Assembly: GCA_023451395.1 (NCBI GenBank) | Contig: JAEXZL010000027.1 | Location: forward strand, 1-10,572 | Length of the DNA stretch: 10,572 nt | Direction: 5' to 3' | From: Bacillota bacterium | Lineage (GTDB): Bacteria > Bacillota > Clostridia > Clostridiales > Clostridiaceae | Part shown: one piece after another, positions 1 to 6,783 of the stretch | Layout: each line of letters starts with the position of its first letter | Numbering within the stretch: position 1 is the stretch's first letter | Position numbers and translations under genes: made by a program | The notes under the pieces: model-generated | What the model saw: the letters and a program-made list of their open reading frames with translations, nothing else | Databases searched by the model: none | What the model was told of the DNA's origin: nothing

Positions 1-3000
1 ATCTACTGCTTCTATTATCTGATTCCTGTCATTATAGGTATACTCAAAGGTGGTTTTATCCGGCCTTGTAACCTTAAGCACATTACCTTTGCTGTCATAG
101 TTCATTTCACTGGTATTGCCATTAAAATCTGTTAAGGACGTTATGTTGTCCTTTTCATCATATGTGAGGGTTTTTCTTTTGCCGTCAAATCTGATTTCCT
201 TTGTCTTATTTCCTCTGCTGTCATATTCAAAGGTTGTAACCTTTCCTAAGGCATCCTTTGAGGTTTTTACATTATTTTTATCATCATAGGTTAGTTCTTC
301 TGTTTTTCCATCAGGTCTTACAGTCTTTATTATTCTAAATTTAGAATCATAGTAGTAGAGAGTTTTGTTGCCATTGGCATCTATAGCTTCGTTATATCCT
401 TCAAAATAGTTCAAATAAATCTTTTTGCCAAGAGCATCCTCCTGGACAGTTACTCTGTCATCATCATCATAGGTGTTGTAAATAATTCTATTACCCTTTG
501 GATCTGTAAAGTGAGTCATTCTTGACTTGCTGTCATAGTAATATTTTGTTTCATTACCGTCAGCATCTATATAAGAGGTTAGATTTCCATTGTCATCATA
601 ACCATATTTCAAAGCAGCCTGATTAGGCAAAGTTATCTCACTTATTCTTCCTTCCTCTGTTAAGGTAATTTCAAAAATCTTTCCAGAGGGTGTTGTTATA
701 CCGTTTAATTTATATTCATCATTATAGGAAAGTGTAGTGGTATTTCCCTTTGAATCACTTTCTGAAACTAGAAGTCCAAGCTTGTTAAAGGTATACTTTA
801 CTACTCCATCACTTATTTCAAAGCCAATATTTTTTCTGCTATCATCGTTAACTACTGTGAGCTGAAGCTTTTCTCCCACAGGTCCTACATAAGAGCCATT
901 TTGATCTTTTCTGTAGTATAAGGCACTGCCATCACCCTCGCTATATACGATGGTACCATCCTTTAGAGCAGACAGTGACTTATTAAAATTAAAGTCCCAC
1001 TTAACACCAAAATAGCCATCATGATGCTCAGCCTTTGCATTATACGTTCTCTTTATGGCAAAATCGCCGTTATATTCAGGTACTGAGGCATCGGAGGCTT
1101 CATAAAAGAAGTTACCGGTGAGTAAGTTTATAGGCTCAAAACCGTAAACACAGTGTTTGTTTCTTCCCATTAGGTCTGAGTCTATCTCTCTCTTTTTAGC
1201 ATCTGTCAGTGGTCCAGGAGTATATTCTTTACCCCTATTTTTAACGGGATTTCTTATAAATAAAGTGTTACCCTCTACTAAAAGCTTGTCCTGCATTTTA
1301 TTATCAATCATTATAGTAGATGTAGCTATTCCATAAAAATTAGCTATGTATGGTACAGTATCCTTAGCCTGTATCTGATAAATTTGAAAATAATCGCTAT
1401 AACCTTCTGAGGAGGTCTCCCCATCTAATTCCGCTGTGGCTTTAATCCTATATAATTCATTTAGCTTTGGAACCAGGATATTATCCGTCTGCCAGTTACT
1501 ATCCTTTCCCTTATACACATAGGCTGTTGGAAATATACTTGAATATACTGATCCATCTGGATACTTAAAGGTATAAGCTCCCTGAAGGCTTCCACTGAAA
1601 TCAGAGCTTCCTAACTCTAAAGAATAGCTTATGTTAGCTCCAGGCTTAACTAAACCATCAGCTATAACTCCATGAAGAATTTGTTCCCCATTTGTATCAT
1701 GCTCTACTATTGGTCTTAAATTGATATTTGGTGTGTCAAGGGGCATGTCCTCATCCACACCATCAACCAGCTCATAGGTTAAGGAGACCTTAGGTCCATT
1801 GCTGCCATTATAATAGGCATTTTTTGAGCCTCCTATATAAGCTTCGCCTACTTCATCTTCGTATAAGTATTTTAATACTATACCGTTATTGGCTATTGCT
1901 CCGTTAACCCAGTCATTAACTATATTCTTTATATCAAAATTAATATATTGATTTTTTTCTCCTGCTATGGTTTTAGCTGCATACTGTGAAAAAGCAGGCT
2001 GATTGTTCCAGGTAACCCTAGAAATATTGTAGTTTGTATCCACAGCAGAAATTTGAATTTCTCTCTCTTTGCTATTTCCTCTGTTAGTATATCTGTATAA
2101 GGACAATTCAGCAGATTTTACTACAGCCTCTTTAGGTATACTTACAGGAAACTTGGCATAGGTCCTTGTTTTATAATGTCCGTCTAAGTTTTCTCTATCA
2201 CCGCTTAAAGTACCATCGTCAAAGCCTATAAAAGTATAGCCATTGTTTAAGGTATTTGTATCAGGCTCATCACTTTCAACGCAGGCTATCTGAACCTCAG
2301 AGCTTGGAATATCCACAGCTGGGTCGATTTTTACAGGGTATGATCTTTTAGGATCCTTTAACCATTCCTCATTTACAGTTACTGAAATAATATCTTTTCC
2401 TAACAATTTTTTCTCTAAGCTTATCTTTAAATCCGTACTTTGCTCTCCTGAAGCATCTATCATTATGGGCACACTTATTATAAAGGTAGGTATTTCCTTT
2501 CCCACCTCATAAGCCCTGATAGTATTATATTCTTCTTTAAGAGTTAACCCTTTTGTTTCTACTTTATAAGTGAAGGTATTTTTATCACCATAATAATTTA
2601 GTATAATATCTTCCTTTAAATTATCTCCATTTACGGTGTACTGATAATCTATCCCCTGAAATACATCATTATATAAGATAGCATTCTCACTTATAGCACT
2701 ACGGGAAAAATCTCCCTCCTCTGGTATTAATGATAGTTCAGCTTTGCCCTTTGTAAGAGTAACCCCCTCATCCTTTGTAATAGCTTTAGGTAAAGTTACT
2801 TTATAGTCGTTAGCTGTATTTTCATAGGCATCGCCCTTGCTACCTTCCTTAAGGGTATTATTTACCTCCTGCAGCACTCCCTTTTCATCCTTATAGTGAA
2901 TTTTATCAAAATATATTTCCTTCACTTCTGTTTTGGAGTCTACAGCATAGGTTTTACTGTTTTCTGTCCTTTTTTCTTTTTTCTCTTTCTTCGCACTTTC

Positions 3001-3246
3001 TTTTACTTGCTTTTGCTGCTTTAAGGTCTGAGGCTTCCTCAGCGGTTTAGAGGCTTTTTCCTCCTTCACCTCAGGAGTGCTTGTCTTTTCACTTTCCTTA
3101 TTAATATCCTTTCCATAAAAACTTCCCTTTTCCGGTATGCTTTGAATAGTTTCTACTGCATAAGCAATTGATCTTTCAGCAGAACTAAATAAAAAAGTAA
3201 AAATTAAGAACAAGCTTACGGCCCTAATTAGTACTTTTTTCTTCAT
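1..3246 (-). CDS. WapA/RHS-family secreted YD-repeat protein, C-terminus outside window
   Basis: Open from an ATG at 3246 to the left edge without a stop (1082 codons), so the C-terminus is missing. The ATG follows a strong GAGGAGGGG ribosome binding site. Residues 1-30 form a signal peptide (MKKK start, hydrophobic core 9-21, likely cut after AYA). Residues about 45-95 are a Lys/Glu-rich linker. Residues about 325-490 resemble a DNRLRE domain (TNTLNNG start, WNNQP and DWVNG motifs). The RHS entry module (DUF6531-like) begins near 704 with PINLLTGNFFYE and continues to KRTYNAK. From about 883, YD repeats recur roughly every 20 residues (YDDNGN, YDSKSR, YDSKFR, YDDKNN, YDSRGN, YDEKDN, YDSKGN). 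This order matches Bacillus WapA-like proteins, in which a YD-repeat shell carries a variable C-terminal toxin with an immunity gene downstream; here those would lie left of position 1. A non-toxic surface adhesin is the alternative. Family assignment is secure; toxin function is inferred. Confidence 0.92.
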   Translation of the reverse strand, partial: MKKKVLIRAVSLFLIFTFLFSSAERSIAYAVETIQSIPEKGSFYGKDINKESEKTSTPEVKEEKASKPLRKPQTLKQQKQVKESAKKEKKEKRTENSKTYAVDSKTEVKEIYFDKIHYKDEKGVLQEVNNTLKEGSKGDAYENTANDYKVTLPKAITKDEGVTLTKGKAELSLIPEEGDFSRSAISENAILYNDVFQGIDYQYTVNGDNLKEDIILNYYGDKNTFTYKVETKGLTLKEEYNTIRAYEVGKEIPTFIISVPIMIDASGEQSTDLKISLEKKLLGKDIISVTVNEEWLKDPKRSYPVKIDPAVDIPSSEVQIACVESDEPDTNTLNNGYTFIGFDDGTLSGDRENLDGHYKTRTYAKFPVSIPKEAVVKSAELSLYRYTNRGNSKEREIQISAVDTNYNISRVTWNNQPAFSQYAAKTIAGEKNQYINFDIKNIVNDWVNGAIANNGIVLKYLYEDEVGEAYIGGSKNAYYNGSNGPKVSLTYELVDGVDEDMPLDTPNINLRPIVEHDTNGEQILHGVIADGLVKPGANISYSLELGSSDFSGSLQGAYTFKYPDGSVYSSIFPTAYVYKGKDSNWQTDNILVPKLNELYRIKATAELDGETSSEGYSDYFQIYQIQAKDTVPYIANFYGIATSTIMIDNKMQDKLLVEGNTLFIRNPVKNRGKEYTPGPLTDAKKREIDSDLMGRNKHCVYGFEPINLLTGNFFYEASDASVPEYNGDFAIKRTYNAKAEHHDGYFGVKWDFNFNKSLSALKDGTIVYSEGDGSALYYRKDQNGSYVGPVGEKLQLTVVNDDSRKNIGFEISDGVVKYTFNKLGLLVSESDSKGNTTTLSYNDEYKLNGITTPSGKIFEITLTEEGRISEITLPNQAALKYGYDDNGNLTSYIDADGNETKYYYDSKSRMTHFTDPKGNRIIYNTYDDDDRVTVQEDALGKKIYLNYFEGYNEAIDANGNKTLYYYDSKFRIIKTVRPDGKTEELTYDDKNNVKTSKDALGKVTTFEYDSRGNKTKEIRFDGKRKTLTYDEKDNITSLTDFNGNTSEMNYDSKGNVLKVTRPDKTTFEYTYNDRNQIIEAVD

Positions 3247-3256
3247 TAAAACCCCT

Positions 3257-3290
3257 CCTCATAAATTACTTGTAGATAAACACAATTTAT
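3257..3290 (-). promoter_or_regulatory. Possible riboswitch expression platform beside the RHS gene RBS
   Basis: On the minus strand a hairpin with arms ATAAATT and AATTTAT (plus-strand 3284-3290 and 3261-3267) ends only a few bases before the GAGGAGGGG ribosome binding site. Further upstream, pyrimidine-rich segments ACCTCT (about 3363-3369) and CCTCTCT (about 3294-3300) could pair with the purine-rich RBS. With no convincing terminator between aptamer and gene, this favours translational control. The pairings are my own by-eye reading and competing folds exist. Confidence 0.35.
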
Positions 3291-3433
3291 TTCAGAGAGG
3301 CACCTATTTTTTTATTTTAATCATAGATATATAAGCCTATAAGAAGATAAGGTTTACATTCCAGAGGTATAATTACCACTAATTTTATAAACATAATCCA
3401 AGTATTAACTTAAAAACTCTAATGAACAAACAA

Positions 3434-3513
3434 ACTTAGGTAACCCGGCTGCCATAGATTTCTCTTTAGGCCCGTGGCTTTGCGTCTCTATCTTTCGATA
3501 AATTTGCCTTTAT
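3434..3513 (-). ncRNA. Cyclic-di-GMP class I (GEMM-I) riboswitch aptamer
   Basis: Read on the minus strand, this stretch carries the conserved GEMM-I blocks in order: GGCAAA, a P2 hairpin closed by CGAAAG (GAAA tetraloop), GACGCAAAGCC, a P3 segment ACGGG-CCTAAA, then GGCAGCCGGGTTACC. These match the class I aptamer as known from Vibrio Vc2 and clostridial examples, including the tetraloop and its receptor side. It lies about 190 nt upstream of the RHS/WapA start codon, in the same orientation and with no gene between, so it is the 5' leader of that gene. No clear intrinsic terminator with a U-run follows the aptamer. The direction of control (on or off with c-di-GMP) cannot be read from the sequence. 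The end coordinates are approximate because the P1 stem is weak. Confidence 0.93.
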
Positions 3514-3562
3514 CTATTTTATAAATTTTCATATTATGTAATATTTTAGGAATTACTATAAA

Positions 3563-3591
3563 ATTCTACCATATAATTATGTCTTTTAAAA
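3563..3591 (-). promoter_or_regulatory. Possible promoter for the riboswitch-RHS transcript
   Basis: On the minus strand an extended -10 element TGGTAGAAT (TAGAAT at 3563-3568) lies about 50 bases upstream of the aptamer. A weak -35-like TTTAAA sits 16 bases further upstream, in a CTTTTAAAAG palindrome. Start of transcription near 3556 would put the whole aptamer in the leader. Other AT-rich -10-like hexamers lie nearby, so this is only the best candidate. Confidence 0.3.
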
Positions 3592-3705
3592 GCCTTTTTT
3601 GACATTTTAATTTAGCTAAGGATAAATATGGAATAAATCTTTAGGGAATGGAATAATAAATATATCAATGACTTAAAAAAAATAAAACAATTTGTTTGAA
3701 ACATA

Positions 3706-3734
3706 TTGATTTATTTTTAACGATAGATTATAAT
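3706..3734 (+). promoter_or_regulatory. Sigma-A-type promoter of the ene-reductase gene
   Basis: TTGATT (3706-3711) and a perfect TATAAT (3729-3734) are separated by 17 bases, the ideal spacing for a vegetative promoter. Transcription would start near 3741, giving a leader of about 75 nt before the ATG at 3816. The -10 box is embedded in a perfect palindrome listed separately, so the promoter is probably regulated. Confidence 0.65.
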
Positions 3735-3757
3735 CTATTTATAGACATTGTTAAAAA
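3714..3757. promoter_or_regulatory. Candidate operator: nested inverted repeats over the -10 box
   Basis: A perfect 16-bp palindrome, ATAGATTATAATCTAT (3723-3738), contains the whole -10 hexamer. It is flanked by a second inverted repeat: TTTTTAACGAT (3714-3724) against ATTGTTAAAAA (3747-3757), matching at 10 of 11 positions. A dimeric repressor bound here would block RNA polymerase. No regulator gene is adjacent in the window, and I cannot assign a family from the site. AT-rich DNA makes short palindromes common, but 16 perfect bases centred on the promoter is notable. Confidence 0.4.
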
Positions 3758-3815
3758 ATAAACATTATATCATTAATTTACTGGCAATGCACAGGATAAA
3801 TAGGAGGAGATATTT

Positions 3816-5747
3816 ATGGCTTTCACAAAACTTTTTAGTCCAATAAAAATTAGAGGTCTAGAATTAAAAAACAGGGTTGTCTTCCCTGCTATGGGTACAA
3901 AAATGGCTCCAGATAGATATGTAACAGATCAACTTATTGCATATCATGTAGAAAGGGCAAAGGGCGGCTGCGGACTTAACTTTACCGAGGTTGCTTCAGT
4001 TCACACGCCTTCAGCTCCTAAGCAATTTTTATCTATTTCTGATGATAAGTTTATCCCAGGATTAAAGAAGCTTACTGATGCTATTCATGAGGCAGGAGGA
4101 AAGGCAGGAGTACAGCTTTGGCAAGGCGGAACTGCCACTGCTGGTTATGAAGAAGCAATTGCTATAGTTCCTAGTGATTATATTGTTAATGGACAAGTTA
4201 TTTTCAGTGCTGCTTCTAAAGAGCTAATTGAGGAGCTTATGGCATCCTTTGGTATTGCAGCAAAACGAGCAGTAGAAGCAGGCTTTGATTGTATAGAATT
4301 TCATGCAGGGCATAACTATTCTCCTCATGCCTTTTTAAGCCCGTATTTTAACAAAAGGGAGGATGAATATGGTGGTTCTCTTGAAAACAGAGCAAGATAT
4401 GCTCTAGGCTGTATAAAAGCTATAAGAGAAAATATCCCAGAGGATATGCCCCTATTTATGCGTGTAGTTGCTCAGGATGATTATTTAGAAAATGGACTAA
4501 CTAATGATGATATTATTGAGTTCTGCAAAATGACTAAAGCTCTAGGAGTGGATATCATAGATGTATCAAGAGGAAACTTCTCCTCAGCAGCAGTAAAATA
4601 TGAGGTTCCCCCAGTAGATCTTCCTAGGGGATTTAATGTAGATAATGCAGCTAGAATTAAAAAGGAAACTGGAATGCACACCATTGCCGTAGGCCGTATA
4701 AACTCTCCAGACTTAGCAGAGGAAATACTAGAGTCAGGGAAAGCAGATATGGTAGTCATGGGGAGAGCTCAGCTGGCAGATCCCTACTTCTGCCAAAAAT
4801 CTCAGGAAGGTAGAGTAGGGGATATAGTTCGCTGTGTTGGCTGTAATCAAGGCTGCTTTGATGGCTTTGTATCCCCAGAAATCCCCTTCATAACCTGCTT
4901 AAGAAATCCTGCCCTAGGCAGAGAAAAGGAATTTCAGCTCATAAAGACAGACTCTTCTAAGAAGGTTCTAATAGCTGGAGGAGGTATTGCAGGGCTTGAA
5001 ACAGCACTTAAACTAAAGGAAAAAGGGCATGAGCCAATAATCTGTGAGGCTTCTAATTCCCTAGGAGGACAGTTTGTTATAGCTGGTGCGGCTCCTAGAA
5101 AGGAAGAATTAGCTCAAGCAGCCTTAAGCCTTGCTGAAAAAGTTAGAAGAGAAGGTATAGAAATTAGGCTAAATACACCTTTAACTATAGACCTTATAAA
5201 GGCTGTAGCTCCAGAAGAGCTTGTAATAGCTATCGGTTCAGAGCCCATTAAGCTCAATATTCCAGGTATTAATCTTCCAATGGTATGTAACTCTCATGAG
5301 GTATTATCCGGAAAGGCTGCTCCAACGGGAAGAGTAGCAGTAATAGGTGGAGGACTTGTAGGCTTAGAGGTGGCTGAATACCTATCTCATAGAGGAAATC
5401 CTATAACTGTAGTAGAAATGCTAGATAGCCTCGCTAAGGATTTAGGCAATCTTAGAAAAATCTGCGTAATGGAGAGCCTCTATTCCTCAGGAGTTAAAAC
5501 TATAACCAGCGCTCAATGTGTAGAGATAAAAGAAGACAGCATCCTTATAAAAAAGGATGATAAATTAGAAAGTATAGATTGTGATTCAGTGGTTATTGCA
5601 ATTGGCTCCAGAGCTAAAGGCTTTGAGGATATTAAAGAATATTGCGTAGCTAACAATCTTCCTTACCATGTTATTGGAGATGCTTTAAGAGCTAGAAGAG
5701 CTCTAAACAGTGTAGCTGAAGCCTGGGCTGTTGCAAAGGCACTATAA
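3816..5747 (+). CDS. NADH:flavin oxidoreductase / 2,4-dienoyl-CoA reductase-like (old yellow enzyme, Fe-S/FMN/FAD)
   Basis: 643 residues, starting at an ATG after AGGAGGAG. The N-terminal half (1-335) is an old-yellow-enzyme TIM barrel that binds FMN, with the signature HAGHNYSPHAFLSP at 163-176, then NKREDEYGGSLENR. Tyr168 lies where family members have the catalytic tyrosine. Cys340, Cys343, Cys347 and Cys361 (CVGCNQGC plus a distal Cys) form the [4Fe-4S] site that passes electrons between flavins. The C-terminal half has an FAD Rossmann motif at 386-393 (IAGGGIAG), an NAD(P)H motif at 509-516 (VIGGGLVG) and a closing FAD motif near 618 (HVIGDALRARRA). Length and layout match E. coli FadH, clostridial enoate reductases and the BaiCD/BaiH bile-acid enzymes. 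Such enzymes reduce activated C=C bonds in the cytoplasm. The substrate cannot be told: no bile-acid, CoA-ligase or fatty-acid gene is near. It appears monocistronic, behind its own promoter and before a terminator. Confidence 0.93.
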   Translation: MAFTKLFSPIKIRGLELKNRVVFPAMGTKMAPDRYVTDQLIAYHVERAKGGCGLNFTEVASVHTPSAPKQFLSISDDKFIPGLKKLTDAIHEAGGKAGVQLWQGGTATAGYEEAIAIVPSDYIVNGQVIFSAASKELIEELMASFGIAAKRAVEAGFDCIEFHAGHNYSPHAFLSPYFNKREDEYGGSLENRARYALGCIKAIRENIPEDMPLFMRVVAQDDYLENGLTNDDIIEFCKMTKALGVDIIDVSRGNFSSAAVKYEVPPVDLPRGFNVDNAARIKKETGMHTIAVGRINSPDLAEEILESGKADMVVMGRAQLADPYFCQKSQEGRVGDIVRCVGCNQGCFDGFVSPEIPFITCLRNPALGREKEFQLIKTDSSKKVLIAGGGIAGLETALKLKEKGHEPIICEASNSLGGQFVIAGAAPRKEELAQAALSLAEKVRREGIEIRLNTPLTIDLIKAVAPEELVIAIGSEPIKLNIPGINLPMVCNSHEVLSGKAAPTGRVAVIGGGLVGLEVAEYLSHRGNPITVVEMLDSLAKDLGNLRKICVMESLYSSGVKTITSAQCVEIKEDSILIKKDDKLESIDCDSVVIAIGSRAKGFEDIKEYCVANNLPYHVIGDALRARRALNSVAEAWAVAKAL

Positions 5748-5775
5748 ATTATTTTAGCATAAGACTTTCACAAAA

Positions 5776-5818
5776 AAAGCCTCGCAGAATGGTTTTATAT
5801 ACCATGCTGTGAGGCTTT
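5776..5818. terminator. Bidirectional intrinsic terminator between convergent genes
   Basis: AAAGCCTCGCAG (5776-5787) pairs with CTGTGAGGCTTT (5807-5818), 12 pairs with one G-U, extended inside the loop by ATGG/CCAT. On the minus strand the stem is followed by a run of seven T, an excellent terminator for the gene ending at 5866. On the plus strand only CTTTCAAC follows, so it should end the ene-reductase transcript less efficiently. Confidence 0.85.
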
Positions 5819-5865
5819 CAACATCTTATGAACTTATTTAATAATACTTTTTTAAATAAAGGATT

Positions 5866-6693
5866 CTACAGAAGTTTTCTTATAGGACTTGTAGGGCCAA
5901 TAAGGTTTGTTATTTTACTATAAGGAATTTCTATTTTAAAGAGTCCATAATAATAAGGGGTATATCTATATACCTGATAATAAATTACTAGGCTATCAGG
6001 TGTGAGATAAAACTGCTGTTCTCCGGAAACTCCTTCAAAGGGAGTTAAAAGAGTAATATTATTTTCCTTAATATAGGCATCTACTATATCATTTAATTGA
6101 GGAATATAGTTTACTTTTGGACTAAATAGATCCTCAAAGGTATAAATTTCTCCTGTGTTTGCATCAAAGGTTATTGAATTATAAGCAGTATAACCATGAG
6201 CAGCCTTATCTACATATGTGTACACATCAAAGAGAATGCTCACAATACCTTTCTCATTTAGGGTTGTTTCAAAGGAGCCATATACCTCGGAAAAATCAAC
6301 CTTCTCAGGCAAAAGCACCTGATCTTTAAAAAGAGTTCCTACCTTTGTGCTTATGGCGTTGTTTAACCTATCTATAGTTTCTTCTCTTTCCCTATCTTCC
6401 CCAGCGGTCTCTGTACCAGTAATTGGTACTGGCACATTACCTATAATAGGTTGATTTTTAGGTATAAAAGGATAAGATATACTGAACTTTCCTGGAGTTA
6501 AATTTTGAGTCATTAAGTTTACTTCATTAGAATCCTGAGGCTTAACCTCATTTCTCTGATAGTCCTTATTACCCAAAATCCAGTAGTTATTTTTCATCTT
6601 ATTATTGCAGGATGTGCAATTATTAGGTATATATGGGTATGGATAAGTATAATAAAAGTAGGTATTAACATAGGGATTTACATAATAAAACAT
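5866..6693 (-). CDS. DUF3298/RsiV-like domain protein with tyrosine-rich N-terminus
   Basis: 275 residues from an ATG at 6693. A TTG at 6696 immediately upstream is in frame, but the ATG is better spaced from the GGAAGG ribosome binding site. The first 21 residues hold nine tyrosines (runs such as YVNPYVNTYFYYTYPYPY), followed by a C-x2-C pair (Cys26, Cys29); there is no signal peptide or membrane helix. Residues about 70-170 look like a DUF4163-type region. Residues about 165-262 look like DUF3298 (HGYTAYNSITFD, then GEIYTFEDLF, ending YYGLFKIEIPYSKI). Relatives with these domains, such as the RsiV extracellular part and PdaC, are normally exported, so the missing export signal and Tyr-rich start are unusual. 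A spore-coat or spore-surface role is one possibility but is only inferred. It lies 90 bases downstream of the 398-residue gene with no terminator between and may be co-transcribed. Confidence 0.85.
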   Translation of the reverse strand: MFYYVNPYVNTYFYYTYPYPYIPNNCTSCNNKMKNNYWILGNKDYQRNEVKPQDSNEVNLMTQNLTPGKFSISYPFIPKNQPIIGNVPVPITGTETAGEDREREETIDRLNNAISTKVGTLFKDQVLLPEKVDFSEVYGSFETTLNEKGIVSILFDVYTYVDKAAHGYTAYNSITFDANTGEIYTFEDLFSPKVNYIPQLNDIVDAYIKENNITLLTPFEGVSGEQQFYLTPDSLVIYYQVYRYTPYYYGLFKIEIPYSKITNLIGPTSPIRKLL

Positions 6694-6783
6694 CAACTTT
6701 TCCTTCCATATTAATTACTCATTACTATTAATATAGCTAAGGATATTTTTCTAGTGACAACAATTTACTATAATCTAAAATTT

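Noticed and set aside
1..600. Recurrent short motifs (TCATAG, TTTCC, GTCATA) suggesting a DNA repeat or CRISPR array
   Set aside because: They are the DNA echo of YD protein repeats: period about 60 bases, in frame, diverged, without constant repeats and unique spacers.
3599..3627. TTGACA on the plus strand as a promoter for the ene-reductase
   Set aside because: The -35 is perfect, but at 17 bases the -10 is only ATAAAT, and a better promoter lies closer to the gene at 3706-3734.
4481..4759. 92-codon minus-strand frame inside the ene-reductase
   Set aside because: Lies wholly within a conserved coding region on the other strand, with no start signal and no recognisable product.
6694..6696. 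TTG as start of the DUF3298 gene
   Set aside because: It is next to an ATG with better distance from GGAAGG; TTG is the rarer start, though it cannot be excluded.
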